Positions 16,406 through 23,093 of a stretch of DNA of 30,790 nucleotides are shown here, in pieces; the stretch's first letter is position 1; the number at the start of each line of letters is the position of its first letter. The position numbers and the translations under genes were made by a program. The stretch is from an uncultured Oscillospiraceae bacterium (GTDB lineage: Bacteria > Bacillota > Clostridia > Oscillospirales > Acutalibacteraceae), in the NCBI GenBank assembly GCA_900548305.1, contig URJZ01000016.1, forward strand, positions 1 to 30,790. Reading direction: 5' to 3'. Below the pieces are notes generated by a model. That model did no database searches. It worked only from the letters and a program-made list of their open reading frames with translations, and was not told the origin of the DNA.

Positions 16406-17389
16406 TTGGGATATAGCCGCGAAATTTATGATGAAGCCATGGCAATCGTAAATGCCAACCACGCCAAAGCAACGGAAGAATGTAACCTACGCAAAACAGC
16501 ATTTTATGAACAGTATCCCCGTGCGGCAGAAATTGAAACAGAATTAGCCGCAACGGCAATTCAAACTGCAAAGGCAGTATTAAATGGTGCACATGTAAAA
16601 GAACAATTGACGTTATTAAAAGAAAAAAACCTTTCCTTACAAAATGAACGCACACAGCTGTTACGGAAAGCAGGACTTCCCGAAACCTATTTAGAACCTA
16701 TCTTTACTTGTAATGCTTGTAAAGACGAAGGCTTTATCGATGGCAGAATGTGCAGTTGTTTAAAAAAGTTAATGCGTATCCAGGCATGTAACCAACTAAA
16801 CGCTTCTACTCCCCTTGCGCTGTGTACATTTGATAATTTTTCTTTGTCCTACTATCCCAATGGACCTTCTGACAGCGGTATTTCCGCCTATCAGCAAATG
16901 GAACAGATATTGCGTTATTGTAAAGCGTATGCAAACCAATTTTCCATGGATTCCCCGAATTTGCTGATGCAGGGTGGAACTGGTTTGGGAAAAACACATC
17001 TATCCTTGGCTATTGCGCATGAAGCCATTGAAAAAGGATACGGTGTTATTTATGGTTCCGCACAAAATATGGTTACCAATTTGGAAAAGGAACGTTTTCA
17101 GAAAGATAGTGAACAACAGGATACCAACCAACTCATGCTGCAATGTGACTTATTGATTATAGATGACCTTGGAACGGAATTTTCCACTTCATTTGTAACT
17201 GCTGCAATCTATAACATTGTAAATACTAGGCTTATGACACATAAACCAACTATTATCAGTACCAATTTATCTATGAAAGAATTAGAGAAGCGGTACACAG
17301 AGCGCTTTGCTTCCCGTATTTTGGGCAGTTATATCCCTCTTTTTTTCCGCGGCAAAGATATCAGACAACAAAAAAGACGTAAAAAATAA
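16406..17389 (+). CDS. DnaC/DnaI-like helicase loader ATPase
   Basis: 327 aa AAA+ protein. The N-terminal helical region (1-95) is followed by a zinc-binding motif C102-x2-C105...C116-x-C118 (FTCNACKDEGFIDGRMCSC), as in DnaI. Walker A is QGGTGLGKTH (residues 189-198), Walker B LLIIDDLG (249-256), and the sensor region is PTIISTNLS; RYTERFASRIL holds the probable arginine finger. It is expected to load DnaB/DnaC-type replicative helicase together with the upstream DnaD-like protein. The start is TTG at 16406, six bases after AAGGAGGG. Confidence 0.9.
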   Translation: MGYSREIYDEAMAIVNANHAKATEECNLRKTAFYEQYPRAAEIETELAATAIQTAKAVLNGAHVKEQLTLLKEKNLSLQNERTQLLRKAGLPETYLEPIFTCNACKDEGFIDGRMCSCLKKLMRIQACNQLNASTPLALCTFDNFSLSYYPNGPSDSGISAYQQMEQILRYCKAYANQFSMDSPNLLMQGGTGLGKTHLSLAIAHEAIEKGYGVIYGSAQNMVTNLEKERFQKDSEQQDTNQLMLQCDLLIIDDLGTEFSTSFVTAAIYNIVNTRLMTHKPTIISTNLSMKELEKRYTERFASRILGSYIPLFFRGKDIRQQKRRKK

Positions 17390-17421
17390 AAACAGACAGT
17401 CCCTCCGGGCTGTCTGTTTTT
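17389..17421 (+). terminator. Terminator of the dnaD-like/dnaC-like pair
   Basis: AAACAGACAG pairs with CTGTCTGTTT, the stem continuing as CCC/GGG after one bulged T, and is followed by a T run. It begins at the stop codon of the helicase-loader gene. Confidence 0.88.
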
Positions 17422-17435
17422 GAATATAAAAAAGA

Positions 17436-17482
17436 AAAAGGAATTACCTATTTACATCCCCATGAAATAGGTAATTCCTTTT
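17436..17482 (-). terminator. Terminator of the agr-like locus, possibly bidirectional
   Basis: A perfect 18-base stem (17436-17453 with 17465-17482) around an 11-base loop, core GGAATTACCTATTT. On the minus strand it starts one base after the agrB stop codon and is followed by TTCTTTTTT-like sequence. On the plus strand the tail is weaker (TTTTATT), so it may also back up the preceding convergent terminator. Confidence 0.9.
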
Positions 17483-17483
17483 A

Positions 17484-18080
17484 TTAAATTGCTGTTCTCT
17501 TTTTTGCAAAGTCCACAATTTTCGAAATCCCCACCAAAATTGCGACCGTCGCCACAGCTAACATAACAAAAACGGCATAACGCTGTGTTTGAGAGAAGCT
17601 GCAAAGAATTGCAAATATGACGCCGTACAAGCTAAGAATAACTTTTACCTTTGCCTTACATTTTTTCACTTCAGGTTCTGATAACGGTTTATTCTTGTCT
17701 TCAACCGGAGCTATAAACAACACGATCAAAGTGCAACATGTAAACAGAATTGTAATAATAAGTAATTGTAGTATAGTGCCGATATAAACACCTAAAAAAA
17801 CACTAAAACCAAATAAAAGGACTGAGCTAATGTAACATTTCAAGTGACTACCAGCATGAAAGCCACCGGAAAAAGTACGTAAGGGAATAAAAAATAAGAG
17901 ATAGATCATACTTTCAATGATACATTGAAAAATTGCTCCAATAATTAAGCATGTTGCAATACCGAATGCTTGCGACAGCATCAAGCCAAATGCAAAAGTG
18001 AAAAAAGCTGATTCATCTTCGGGAATTATTTTCCCTTTTACGGATGCAGCTACACACTTCTCAGCAAGCCTTGTAATCAA
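17484..18080 (-). CDS. agrB: AgrB-like peptide protease/cyclase
   Basis: 198 aa membrane protein with several hydrophobic segments. The catalytic region FFIPLRTFSGGFHAGSHLKCYISS has the conserved R68, GG (72-73), H75 and C82; the His-Cys spacing of seven is the same as in staphylococcal AgrB (H77, C84). AgrB cuts the C-terminal tail from AgrD and forms the thiolactone ring. The start is TTG at 18080, and its TTGA overlaps the TGA stop of the preceding agrD, implying coupled translation. This start gives a normal AgrB N-terminus (EKCVAASVKGKIIPEDE). It is the only AgrB in the locus although two agrD genes precede it, so it should process both. Confidence 0.92.
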   Translation of the reverse strand: MITRLAEKCVAASVKGKIIPEDESAFFTFAFGLMLSQAFGIATCLIIGAIFQCIIESMIYLLFFIPLRTFSGGFHAGSHLKCYISSVLLFGFSVFLGVYIGTILQLLIITILFTCCTLIVLFIAPVEDKNKPLSEPEVKKCKAKVKVILSLYGVIFAILCSFSQTQRYAVFVMLAVATVAILVGISKIVDFAKKRTAI

Positions 18081-18226
18081 GTTTGAAACCGATTTGGGAT
18101 TACTGGAATTTTAGGTTGGTGTAGCATAAAACTACATGCCGAATTTACGTTGCCTATTGCAACTTTAACATCTACATCTGTAGCTGTTTTTACAATCTTC
18201 TCAAAAAGTTTACGATTCGTTTTCAT
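18077..18226 (-). CDS. agrD: AgrD-like cyclic peptide precursor (downstream copy)
   Basis: 49 aa. Amphipathic basic leader (MKTNRKLFEKIVKTATDVDV), then KVAIGNVNSACSFMLHQPK and a C-terminal tail PVIPNRFQT. The Cys, a short hydrophobic ring segment and the following HQPKxP match the AgrD layout, where AgrB cleaves before a D/E/H-x-P motif. By analogy with S. aureus (ring C-D-F-I-M before DEP) the predicted ring is C31-S-F-M-L35. GGAGG lies nine bases before this ATG. A longer frame opens at 18274, but it has no ribosome binding site and would lose the equal length with the upstream copy. The stop overlaps the agrB start. Confidence 0.88.
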   Translation of the reverse strand: MKTNRKLFEKIVKTATDVDVKVAIGNVNSACSFMLHQPKIPVIPNRFQT

Positions 18227-18246
18227 ATTTTCATACCTCCACAAAA

Positions 18247-18272
18247 GTTCAACATCCTTGTTGATGTTAAAC
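18247..18272. other. Hairpin in the leader of the downstream agrD
   Basis: GTTCAACATC (18247-18256) and GATGTTAAAC (18263-18272) form a ten-base stem with one wobble around CTTGTT. It lies just upstream of the ribosome binding site of the downstream agrD and has no T run, so it is not a terminator. It could affect stability or translation. Confidence 0.45.
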
Positions 18273-18352
18273 ATTTTATGAATACCAAAGAGAGTACTAT
18301 AATAGTTCTTTGGGCGTTCCGCTTACAAATAGTGTAAACGAAGAATACATAG

Positions 18353-18375
18353 TTTTCATATTTTCAATATGAAAA
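18353..18375 (-). other. Hairpin immediately after the upstream agrD
   Basis: TTTTCATATT (18353-18362) pairs perfectly with AATATGAAAA (18366-18375) around a three-base loop, four bases after the stop codon of the upstream agrD. There is no T tract on the minus strand, so an mRNA 3'-end protector or partial attenuator between the two peptide genes is more likely than a full terminator. Confidence 0.5.
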
Positions 18376-18379
18376 GAAA

Positions 18380-18529
18380 TTATTTTTGAAATCTTTTTGG
18401 AAGTGCTGGTACTTTTGGTTGATGCAACATAAAAGAACAAGCAGAATTTACATTAGATACAGCTACTTTTGCTGCTGCATCTGTTGCCGCTTTCATAACT
18501 TTGTTTGTGATTTTGTTTGTAATTTTCAT
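18380..18529 (-). CDS. agrD: AgrD-like cyclic peptide precursor (upstream copy)
   Basis: 49 aa, the same length as the downstream copy. It reads MKITNKITNKVMKAATDAAA, then KVAVSNVNSACSFMLHQPK and PALPKRFQK. Residues 26-39 (NVNSACSFMLHQPK) are identical to the other copy, while leader and tail differ, so the pair are paralogues under constraint at the signal segment. The predicted ring is C31 to L35. GGAGG lies eight bases before the ATG at 18529. It is the first gene after the kinase genes, following a 167-base control region, and is likely made with the downstream agrD and agrB. It falls below common gene-length cut-offs. Confidence 0.88.
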   Translation of the reverse strand: MKITNKITNKVMKAATDAAAKVAVSNVNSACSFMLHQPKVPALPKRFQK

Positions 18530-18585
18530 TCTTATTTCCTCCAAATTTTTTATTAGATGATTGGCTCTTTCTGTAGCCTATATAA

Positions 18586-18615
18586 ATTATAAAAGCAAAA
18601 TGCGTCATTTGGGAA
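18586..18615 (-). promoter_or_regulatory. Possible promoter for agrD-agrD-agrB
   Basis: Minus-strand TTCCCA (18615-18610), 18 bases, TATAAT (18591-18586). The -10 is perfect and the -35 weak (four of six), as expected for an activator-dependent promoter. The -10 is about 57 bases before the first agrD. Two LytTR-box-like sites lie upstream: GAAGTTCGG (18653-18645) and GAAGTTTAT (18683-18675). Their 30-base repeat distance is longer than the usual 21-22. Confidence 0.42.
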
Positions 18616-18636
18616 AAAAAGTCGCATTTTGCTTTT
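18591..18636. repeat. Inverted repeat in the agrD control region
   Basis: AAAAGCAAAATGCG (18591-18604) is repeated perfectly in inverse at 18623-18636, with an 18-base spacer. The arms flank the candidate -35 and one touches the -10. It may be an operator dyad; in RNA it could form a hairpin with a weak U-rich tail, so attenuation of transcripts coming from the kinase genes is also possible. Confidence 0.6.
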
Positions 18637-18696
18637 TAGTGTGACCGAACTTCACATTTGTTCATAGTTTATTCATAAACTTCGTAAATTCTTCAC

Positions 18697-20025
18697 CTAT
18701 TTTTGTTTATTAAGTAATGGAATTGATATAACAAGCGTGAATATTGTGTCAGTATAATCAATACTTACAATTCCATTATATTTTTCAACAGCCATTTTAA
18801 TATTCTCTACTCCAAAACCATGATTATGTTTATCTAATTTAGAAGAAACAAACTTTTCATTTTCACAAACTATATGGTTCTGTTTTGTATTTTCTATAAT
18901 AATGCTTAAGATATCATTTGTGCGCTTTACTTCTAAGGTAATTTTCTTTTCTCCATTTTGTATTTCACTGCATGCTTTTACGGCATTGTCTAAAGCGTTT
19001 GCAAAAATAGTACAAGTATCAATATATTTTAAGAGGGACAAATCATTATACAAAATTTGTTTTTCAAATGTAATGCCTTGTTCCTTACACGTTTTTTCTT
19101 GCTCATATAAAATAACATCAAATGCAGTATTATTGACACGAAAGCTAGCCGCAGCCATTTGTTGGCTCATTTGAGTTTGTAATTCCTGCATATAATTTAA
19201 TGCTTTATCCTTACTGTCTGTATGATATAGGCGTTCTAAAGTTGTTATGTGATTCTTAAAATCATGTAATTGTTTTCTACTTTCATTCAGACCTTTTTCA
19301 ATTTGTTTATAGTAACTCGCTTGAATGCGCTGCATTTCTTCGGCTTCTCGCAACTGATTTTCCAACTCATATTTTCTTAAATTTCTGTCATAAATGAAGA
19401 AAACCGCAATATTGCAAAGAATTAATCCAAAACAAACCAAAGACATCAGAATTTTATGACTCTCTTGTTGTGGTACATGGATTTCTAATTTTACCATTAA
19501 AACAATATTTGCAATGGTAACAACCGGTAATGTAAATAAAAACAATACCTCTTTACCGCTTTTGGCATATTTTCTATCTTTCGTAAAGACAAAAATAATA
19601 CGTATGATAAAGAACAATATTACTTTACTAATAATAGTCATAGCCAGTTTTGCTGTTGTCTGCTGTATTACCATCGTTAAATTCTCACCTAAATACCAAG
19701 AGGCTAAAATAATGGTAAAAAATTCTGAGAACGTTGACAGAGTCGCAATTAAAACAGAAAGAAAAAAACGCACTAAAACTTTCCCTTTATAAAAACAAGA
19801 AACAAATATGAAATGTAGAACTACTGTCACAATGACGTTTAACCAGAAAATCCCAAGCAAATTGATACAAGCGAGCGCAACTCCGCTTAACAAAACACTT
19901 GCTGTTTTAATTGCAATATTCCTTGCTGTTATATTCCATTTTTCTAACAAAAAATGATGAAATAACATAAATCCTATTATAAAATCGCAACAACATAGTA
20001 ATGACTGTATTATAATTTCATACAT
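18697..20025 (-). CDS. AgrC-like sensor histidine kinase (downstream copy)
   Basis: 442 aa. About six hydrophobic segments in residues 1-215 form the peptide-sensing membrane domain. A coiled linker follows (YELENQLREAEEMQRIQ), then the HPK10-type phosphoacceptor motif SRKQLHDFKNHI (H254), the N box CTIFANALDNAVKAC (N343, N347) and the G box NHGFGVENIK. This fits receptors for AgrD-type peptides paired with LytTR regulators. It aligns without a gap to the kinase at 20070-21389 through about residue 265, with His at 254 in both. AAGGAG lies 13 bases before the ATG, rather far. It follows the other kinase by 44 bases. Confidence 0.9.
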   Translation of the reverse strand: MYEIIIQSLLCCCDFIIGFMLFHHFLLEKWNITARNIAIKTASVLLSGVALACINLLGIFWLNVIVTVVLHFIFVSCFYKGKVLVRFFLSVLIATLSTFSEFFTIILASWYLGENLTMVIQQTTAKLAMTIISKVILFFIIRIIFVFTKDRKYAKSGKEVLFLFTLPVVTIANIVLMVKLEIHVPQQESHKILMSLVCFGLILCNIAVFFIYDRNLRKYELENQLREAEEMQRIQASYYKQIEKGLNESRKQLHDFKNHITTLERLYHTDSKDKALNYMQELQTQMSQQMAAASFRVNNTAFDVILYEQEKTCKEQGITFEKQILYNDLSLLKYIDTCTIFANALDNAVKACSEIQNGEKKITLEVKRTNDILSIIIENTKQNHIVCENEKFVSSKLDKHNHGFGVENIKMAVEKYNGIVSIDYTDTIFTLVISIPLLNKQK

Positions 20026-20069
20026 AATATCTATATTACTCCTTCAAATAATAACATGTTTCTTAAAAC

Positions 20070-21389
20070 CTAACCCGGAATTGGTAATACCATTGCTAAA
20101 ATAAACTTATCTTTCGTATGTTCAATACTGACTAAACCATGATATTTCGAAACTGCCATTTTAATATTTTCTACGCCAAAACCATGCTGTTCTTTATTAG
20201 GTTTTGTAGAAAATAAACGATTTTCTTTTTCTACTATCTCATTTTGCTTGCTGTTCTCAATTATGATACTAAGCATATCCTTTTTCTTCTTTACTGTTAA
20301 GTCAATTCTTCTTCCCCCTGTATCTACGTGACTACACGCTGTAACCGCATTGTCCAATGCATTTGCAAATATGGTACAGGTATCCATATAAGATAAAAAT
20401 GATAAATCATTGTATAAAATTTGTTTATAAAACTCAATACCTAAATCATGGCAGCGTTTATTTTGTTCATATAGTATAACATCAAATGCAGCATTTTTCA
20501 CCTTAAAACTCGCTAAATCCATTTGCTCTTTCATCTGTTGCTGTAACTCTTTTATATAGGAGACAGCTTTTACATTCTCTTTACCATTATGCAAATGTTC
20601 CAATATTGTAATATGGTTTTTAAAGTCATGCATTTGTTTTCGGCTCTCATTCAAACTCTTTTCCAATTGCATATAATAGTTCGCTTGTATTCTTTGCGTT
20701 TCTTGTGCTTGTCTTAATTGATTTTCAAGTTCATATTTTTTCAAATTTTTATCATAGATAAAAAATACTGCGACATTGCAAAAAATAAGACCAATACATA
20801 CAAAAGCCATTAATACTTTTTGACTTTCCTTTGTTGGCACATAGTATTCCAATTGAACCATAAGAGTGATGTTCGCTACCGTTACAATAGGCAGTACATA
20901 CAGTAATAATGATTCTTTTCCCATTTTTGTATATTTGGTTCCTTTTTTGAACAGAAAAATAATTCTGACTAACGTAAATAATAAAACTTTGCTAATAACG
21001 GTCATTGGAATGCGAACAGCTGGTAGTGTTACTATGACAGTGAGATTCTCACCAAAAATTGCCGAAAATAAAACCATAGTAATAAATTCTGAGATAATAG
21101 ACAATGTGGAGGCCACCACTGCAAGAAAAATTTTGATTAACCATTTTCCTTTAAAGAATATATGTGCCAAAAGAAAAATGAATGTAAAAACAGTTAACAC
21201 ATTCCAAAGAGAATTTTGGAATGTGTTAATAAAAGTCAATGTAATTGCACAAGTGATAACTGCAGTTATTTTGCTAATCAAAATTGCAAATGATTTTTCC
21301 CATCTATCTTTTAAGTAGTGATGCAAAAACATAAAATGAATACTGTACTCCACCAGACAGATCAGTGCGCTAAACAGCAACTCAAGCAT
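20070..21389 (-). CDS. AgrC-like sensor histidine kinase (upstream copy)
   Basis: 439 aa paralogue of the next kinase. Same plan: about six transmembrane segments to residue 213, linker KYELENQLRQAQETQRIQ, phosphoacceptor SRKQMHDFKNHI (H254), N box CTIFANALDNAVTAC and G box QHGFGVENIK. Conservation is strongest from the last membrane helix to the catalytic domain, and the first 150 residues are more divergent, as expected if the two receptors differ in ligand response. The ATG at 21389 is two bases after the stop of the preceding regulator gene, with AAGGGGAT as ribosome site, so translation is probably coupled. Confidence 0.9.
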   Translation of the reverse strand: MLELLFSALICLVEYSIHFMFLHHYLKDRWEKSFAILISKITAVITCAITLTFINTFQNSLWNVLTVFTFIFLLAHIFFKGKWLIKIFLAVVASTLSIISEFITMVLFSAIFGENLTVIVTLPAVRIPMTVISKVLLFTLVRIIFLFKKGTKYTKMGKESLLLYVLPIVTVANITLMVQLEYYVPTKESQKVLMAFVCIGLIFCNVAVFFIYDKNLKKYELENQLRQAQETQRIQANYYMQLEKSLNESRKQMHDFKNHITILEHLHNGKENVKAVSYIKELQQQMKEQMDLASFKVKNAAFDVILYEQNKRCHDLGIEFYKQILYNDLSFLSYMDTCTIFANALDNAVTACSHVDTGGRRIDLTVKKKKDMLSIIIENSKQNEIVEKENRLFSTKPNKEQHGFGVENIKMAVSKYHGLVSIEHTKDKFILAMVLPIPG

Positions 21390-21391
21390 AA

Positions 21392-22096
21392 CTATCCCCT
21401 TATGTATTTTTGAAACTTCATATTAAAATTGTTAATTCTATCTCTTGCCAATTTAATTTCTGTAGAATAATCTAAAATTACTTTTGTTTTCGTTATGCTA
21501 GTAATGTGATCAAAATTCACAATATAGCTTTTTTGAGGCATTTCAAATTGTTCTACAGGCAGTAATGACAGTAAATCATTTAGTGTAACACCTGTTTCAT
21601 ATATTTGCTCTTTTGTATAAATAATTCTCTTTCTTTGATAAGATTCAATATAAATAATTTTATTAATAGAAATAAAACAATTTTCATAAGCGCATTTTAC
21701 TGCGATTTTTCTGTTAAGTTTCTTAAACTCTTGAATACAAGAAAGGATGGCTTCATTAAATTTTTCTTGGGCAATCGGTTTCACTAAGTATCGATGCGCA
21801 TGTAAATGGTACCCGTCCGCAGCATATTGCTCAAAAGAGGTTGTTAAAATAATGGTAGCATCCAATCCATCCTGAATTAGTTGTTTGCCAATTTCTATAC
21901 TGTTTACTCCATTTTCCAGCTGAATATCTAAAAATAGAATGTCGTAGATATTTTTAATCTTTAATAGCTCTTCTGACGTACAAAATTCATCCAGTTCATA
22001 ATCCACATCATTGGAAATAGCAAATTTATCCAATTTATCACGAATAATTAAACGATGAATTGCTTCGTCATCGCAAACGGCTATTTTTAGTAACAA
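21392..22096 (-). CDS. LytTR-family response regulator, AgrA-like (downstream copy)
   Basis: 234 aa. Receiver domain with IAVCDDE (acidic pair D9/D10), phosphoacceptor D57 in ILFLDIQLENG, and K106 in HRYLVKPI. The C-terminal LytTR DNA-binding domain has IYIESYQRKRIIYT, EMPQKSYIVNFDHITSI and the closing LARDRINNFNMKFQKYIRG. AgrA/LytTR proteins bind direct repeats and activate agr-type promoters. The start is TTG at 22096: it aligns with the ATG of the paralogue and follows the same GGTGTTGA leader; no ATG is available. It overlaps the preceding gene by ten bases. Confidence 0.9.
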   Translation of the reverse strand: MLLKIAVCDDEAIHRLIIRDKLDKFAISNDVDYELDEFCTSEELLKIKNIYDILFLDIQLENGVNSIEIGKQLIQDGLDATIILTTSFEQYAADGYHLHAHRYLVKPIAQEKFNEAILSCIQEFKKLNRKIAVKCAYENCFISINKIIYIESYQRKRIIYTKEQIYETGVTLNDLLSLLPVEQFEMPQKSYIVNFDHITSITKTKVILDYSTEIKLARDRINNFNMKFQKYIRG

Positions 22097-22821
22097 TTTC
22101 CGTCAACACCTTTACAAAAACCTCTCAAATACTTGTGAAACTTCATATTAAAATCATCTATACGATCTCTTGCCAGTTTTATTTCAATTGTATGATCTAG
22201 CATCACTTTTGTTTTAGTTAAACTAGTAACACAGTCTAAATTCACAATATAACTTTTTTGCGGCATTTCAAATTGTGCGGTTGGTAATTGCTCTAATAAT
22301 TCTTGAAGCGATGCGCCTGTTTCATAAACCTGATCCTTTGTATGAATCATTCTTTTTCTACGATAAGACTCTATATAAATAATACTGTTAATAGAAACAA
22401 AACATTTTTCATAAGCGCACTTAACTTCTATTTTTCTATTAGACTTCTTAAAGTCTTTGATACAAGATACAATAGCTTCATTAAAATCAGACTGCTGTAT
22501 CGGTTTAATTAAATAACGATGTGCTTTCAAATGATAGCCTTCCGATGCATACTGCTCAAAAGATGTCGTGATGATAATAGTTGCGTCAATTCCTTTTTGA
22601 AGCAAACGCTTTCCCACTTCAATACCATTCACACCATCTTCCAACTGCACATCTAAAAATAGAATGTCATAAATATTTTCCATTTTCATCAATTCTTTTG
22701 AATTGGTGAACTCATCAAGTTCATAATCAATATCATTTGAAATCGCATAGGCATCTAACTTATCACGAATAATCAATCTATGAATCGCTTCATCGTCACA
22801 AACGGCAATTCTTAGCAACAT
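22087..22821 (-). CDS. LytTR-family response regulator, AgrA-like (upstream copy)
   Basis: 244 aa, first gene of the locus. Receiver with IAVCDDE, D57 in ILFLDVQLEDG and K106 in HRYLIKPI; LytTR domain with IYIESYRRKRMIHT, EMPQKSYIVNLDCVTSL and LARDRIDDFNMKFHKYLRG. It is closely related to the next regulator along the whole length. It differs at the end: ten extra residues, FCKGVDGNCY, are read through the leader and start of the downstream copy, a likely footprint of tandem duplication. The ATG at 22821 follows AAAAAGGTG. A strong sigma-A promoter lies about 110 bases upstream. Confidence 0.9.
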   Translation of the reverse strand: MLLRIAVCDDEAIHRLIIRDKLDAYAISNDIDYELDEFTNSKELMKMENIYDILFLDVQLEDGVNGIEVGKRLLQKGIDATIIITTSFEQYASEGYHLKAHRYLIKPIQQSDFNEAIVSCIKDFKKSNRKIEVKCAYEKCFVSINSIIYIESYRRKRMIHTKDQVYETGASLQELLEQLPTAQFEMPQKSYIVNLDCVTSLTKTKVMLDHTIEIKLARDRIDDFNMKFHKYLRGFCKGVDGNCY

Positions 22822-22931
22822 ATTTTCAACACCTTTTTCATCATATTGAAATATTTATTTTTATACTGGAACCAACCCCGATTACATTCGCTTCCATAAA
22901 TTGAAATAAAATCCAACTACAGATAATTTCT

Positions 22932-22960
22932 ATTATATGTGTAAATACTTAACATGTCAA
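22932..22960 (-). promoter_or_regulatory. Consensus sigma-A promoter of the agr-like locus
   Basis: Minus-strand TTGACA (22960-22955), exactly 17 bases, TATAAT (22937-22932). Both hexamers are perfect, so the regulator and kinase genes should have a good basal level. It leaves a leader of about 100 bases before the first regulator gene. Confidence 0.85.
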
Positions 22961-22997
22961 AAAAATTAACATTCTCCACCAAAATATAGACAAATTT

Positions 22998-23028
22998 ACT
23001 AAGTATGCAAAAAATGTTGTTAAACTGT
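22998..23028 (-). promoter_or_regulatory. Possible LytTR-type direct repeat upstream of the locus promoter
   Basis: Minus-strand ACAGTTTAA (23028-23020) resembles the staphylococcal AgrA box; ATACTTAGT (23006-22998) is a weaker second copy 13 bases further. The spacing suits LytTR dimers, but the second box is degenerate and the pair is 37 bases upstream of a -35 that needs no help. Confidence 0.28.
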
Positions 23029-23093
23029 ATCGGAATTTAAAGCAGTCTTTTATCGTTGCCACACAATATAATCACATCATAATATATCGCTCG

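Noticed and set aside
15305..17389. Prophage remnant suggested by a DnaD-DnaC pair beside a tRNA
   Set aside because: No integrase, repressor, att repeat or structural phage genes are nearby, and the pair has a normal chromosomal promoter and terminator. DnaD plus a DnaI-like loader is also the chromosomal primosome set.
18077..18274. A 65-codon version of the downstream agrD starting at 18274
   Set aside because: The ATG at 18274 has no ribosome site. The ATG at 18226 follows GGAGG and gives 49 aa, equal to the paralogous precursor.
20866..21318. Plus-strand open frame of 150 codons opposite the upstream kinase
   Set aside because: Antisense to the conserved membrane domain of the kinase, with no ribosome site or family features.
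23040..23093. Terminator after prfB
   Set aside because: The AT-rich sequence has only short imperfect pairing and no T run on the minus strand.
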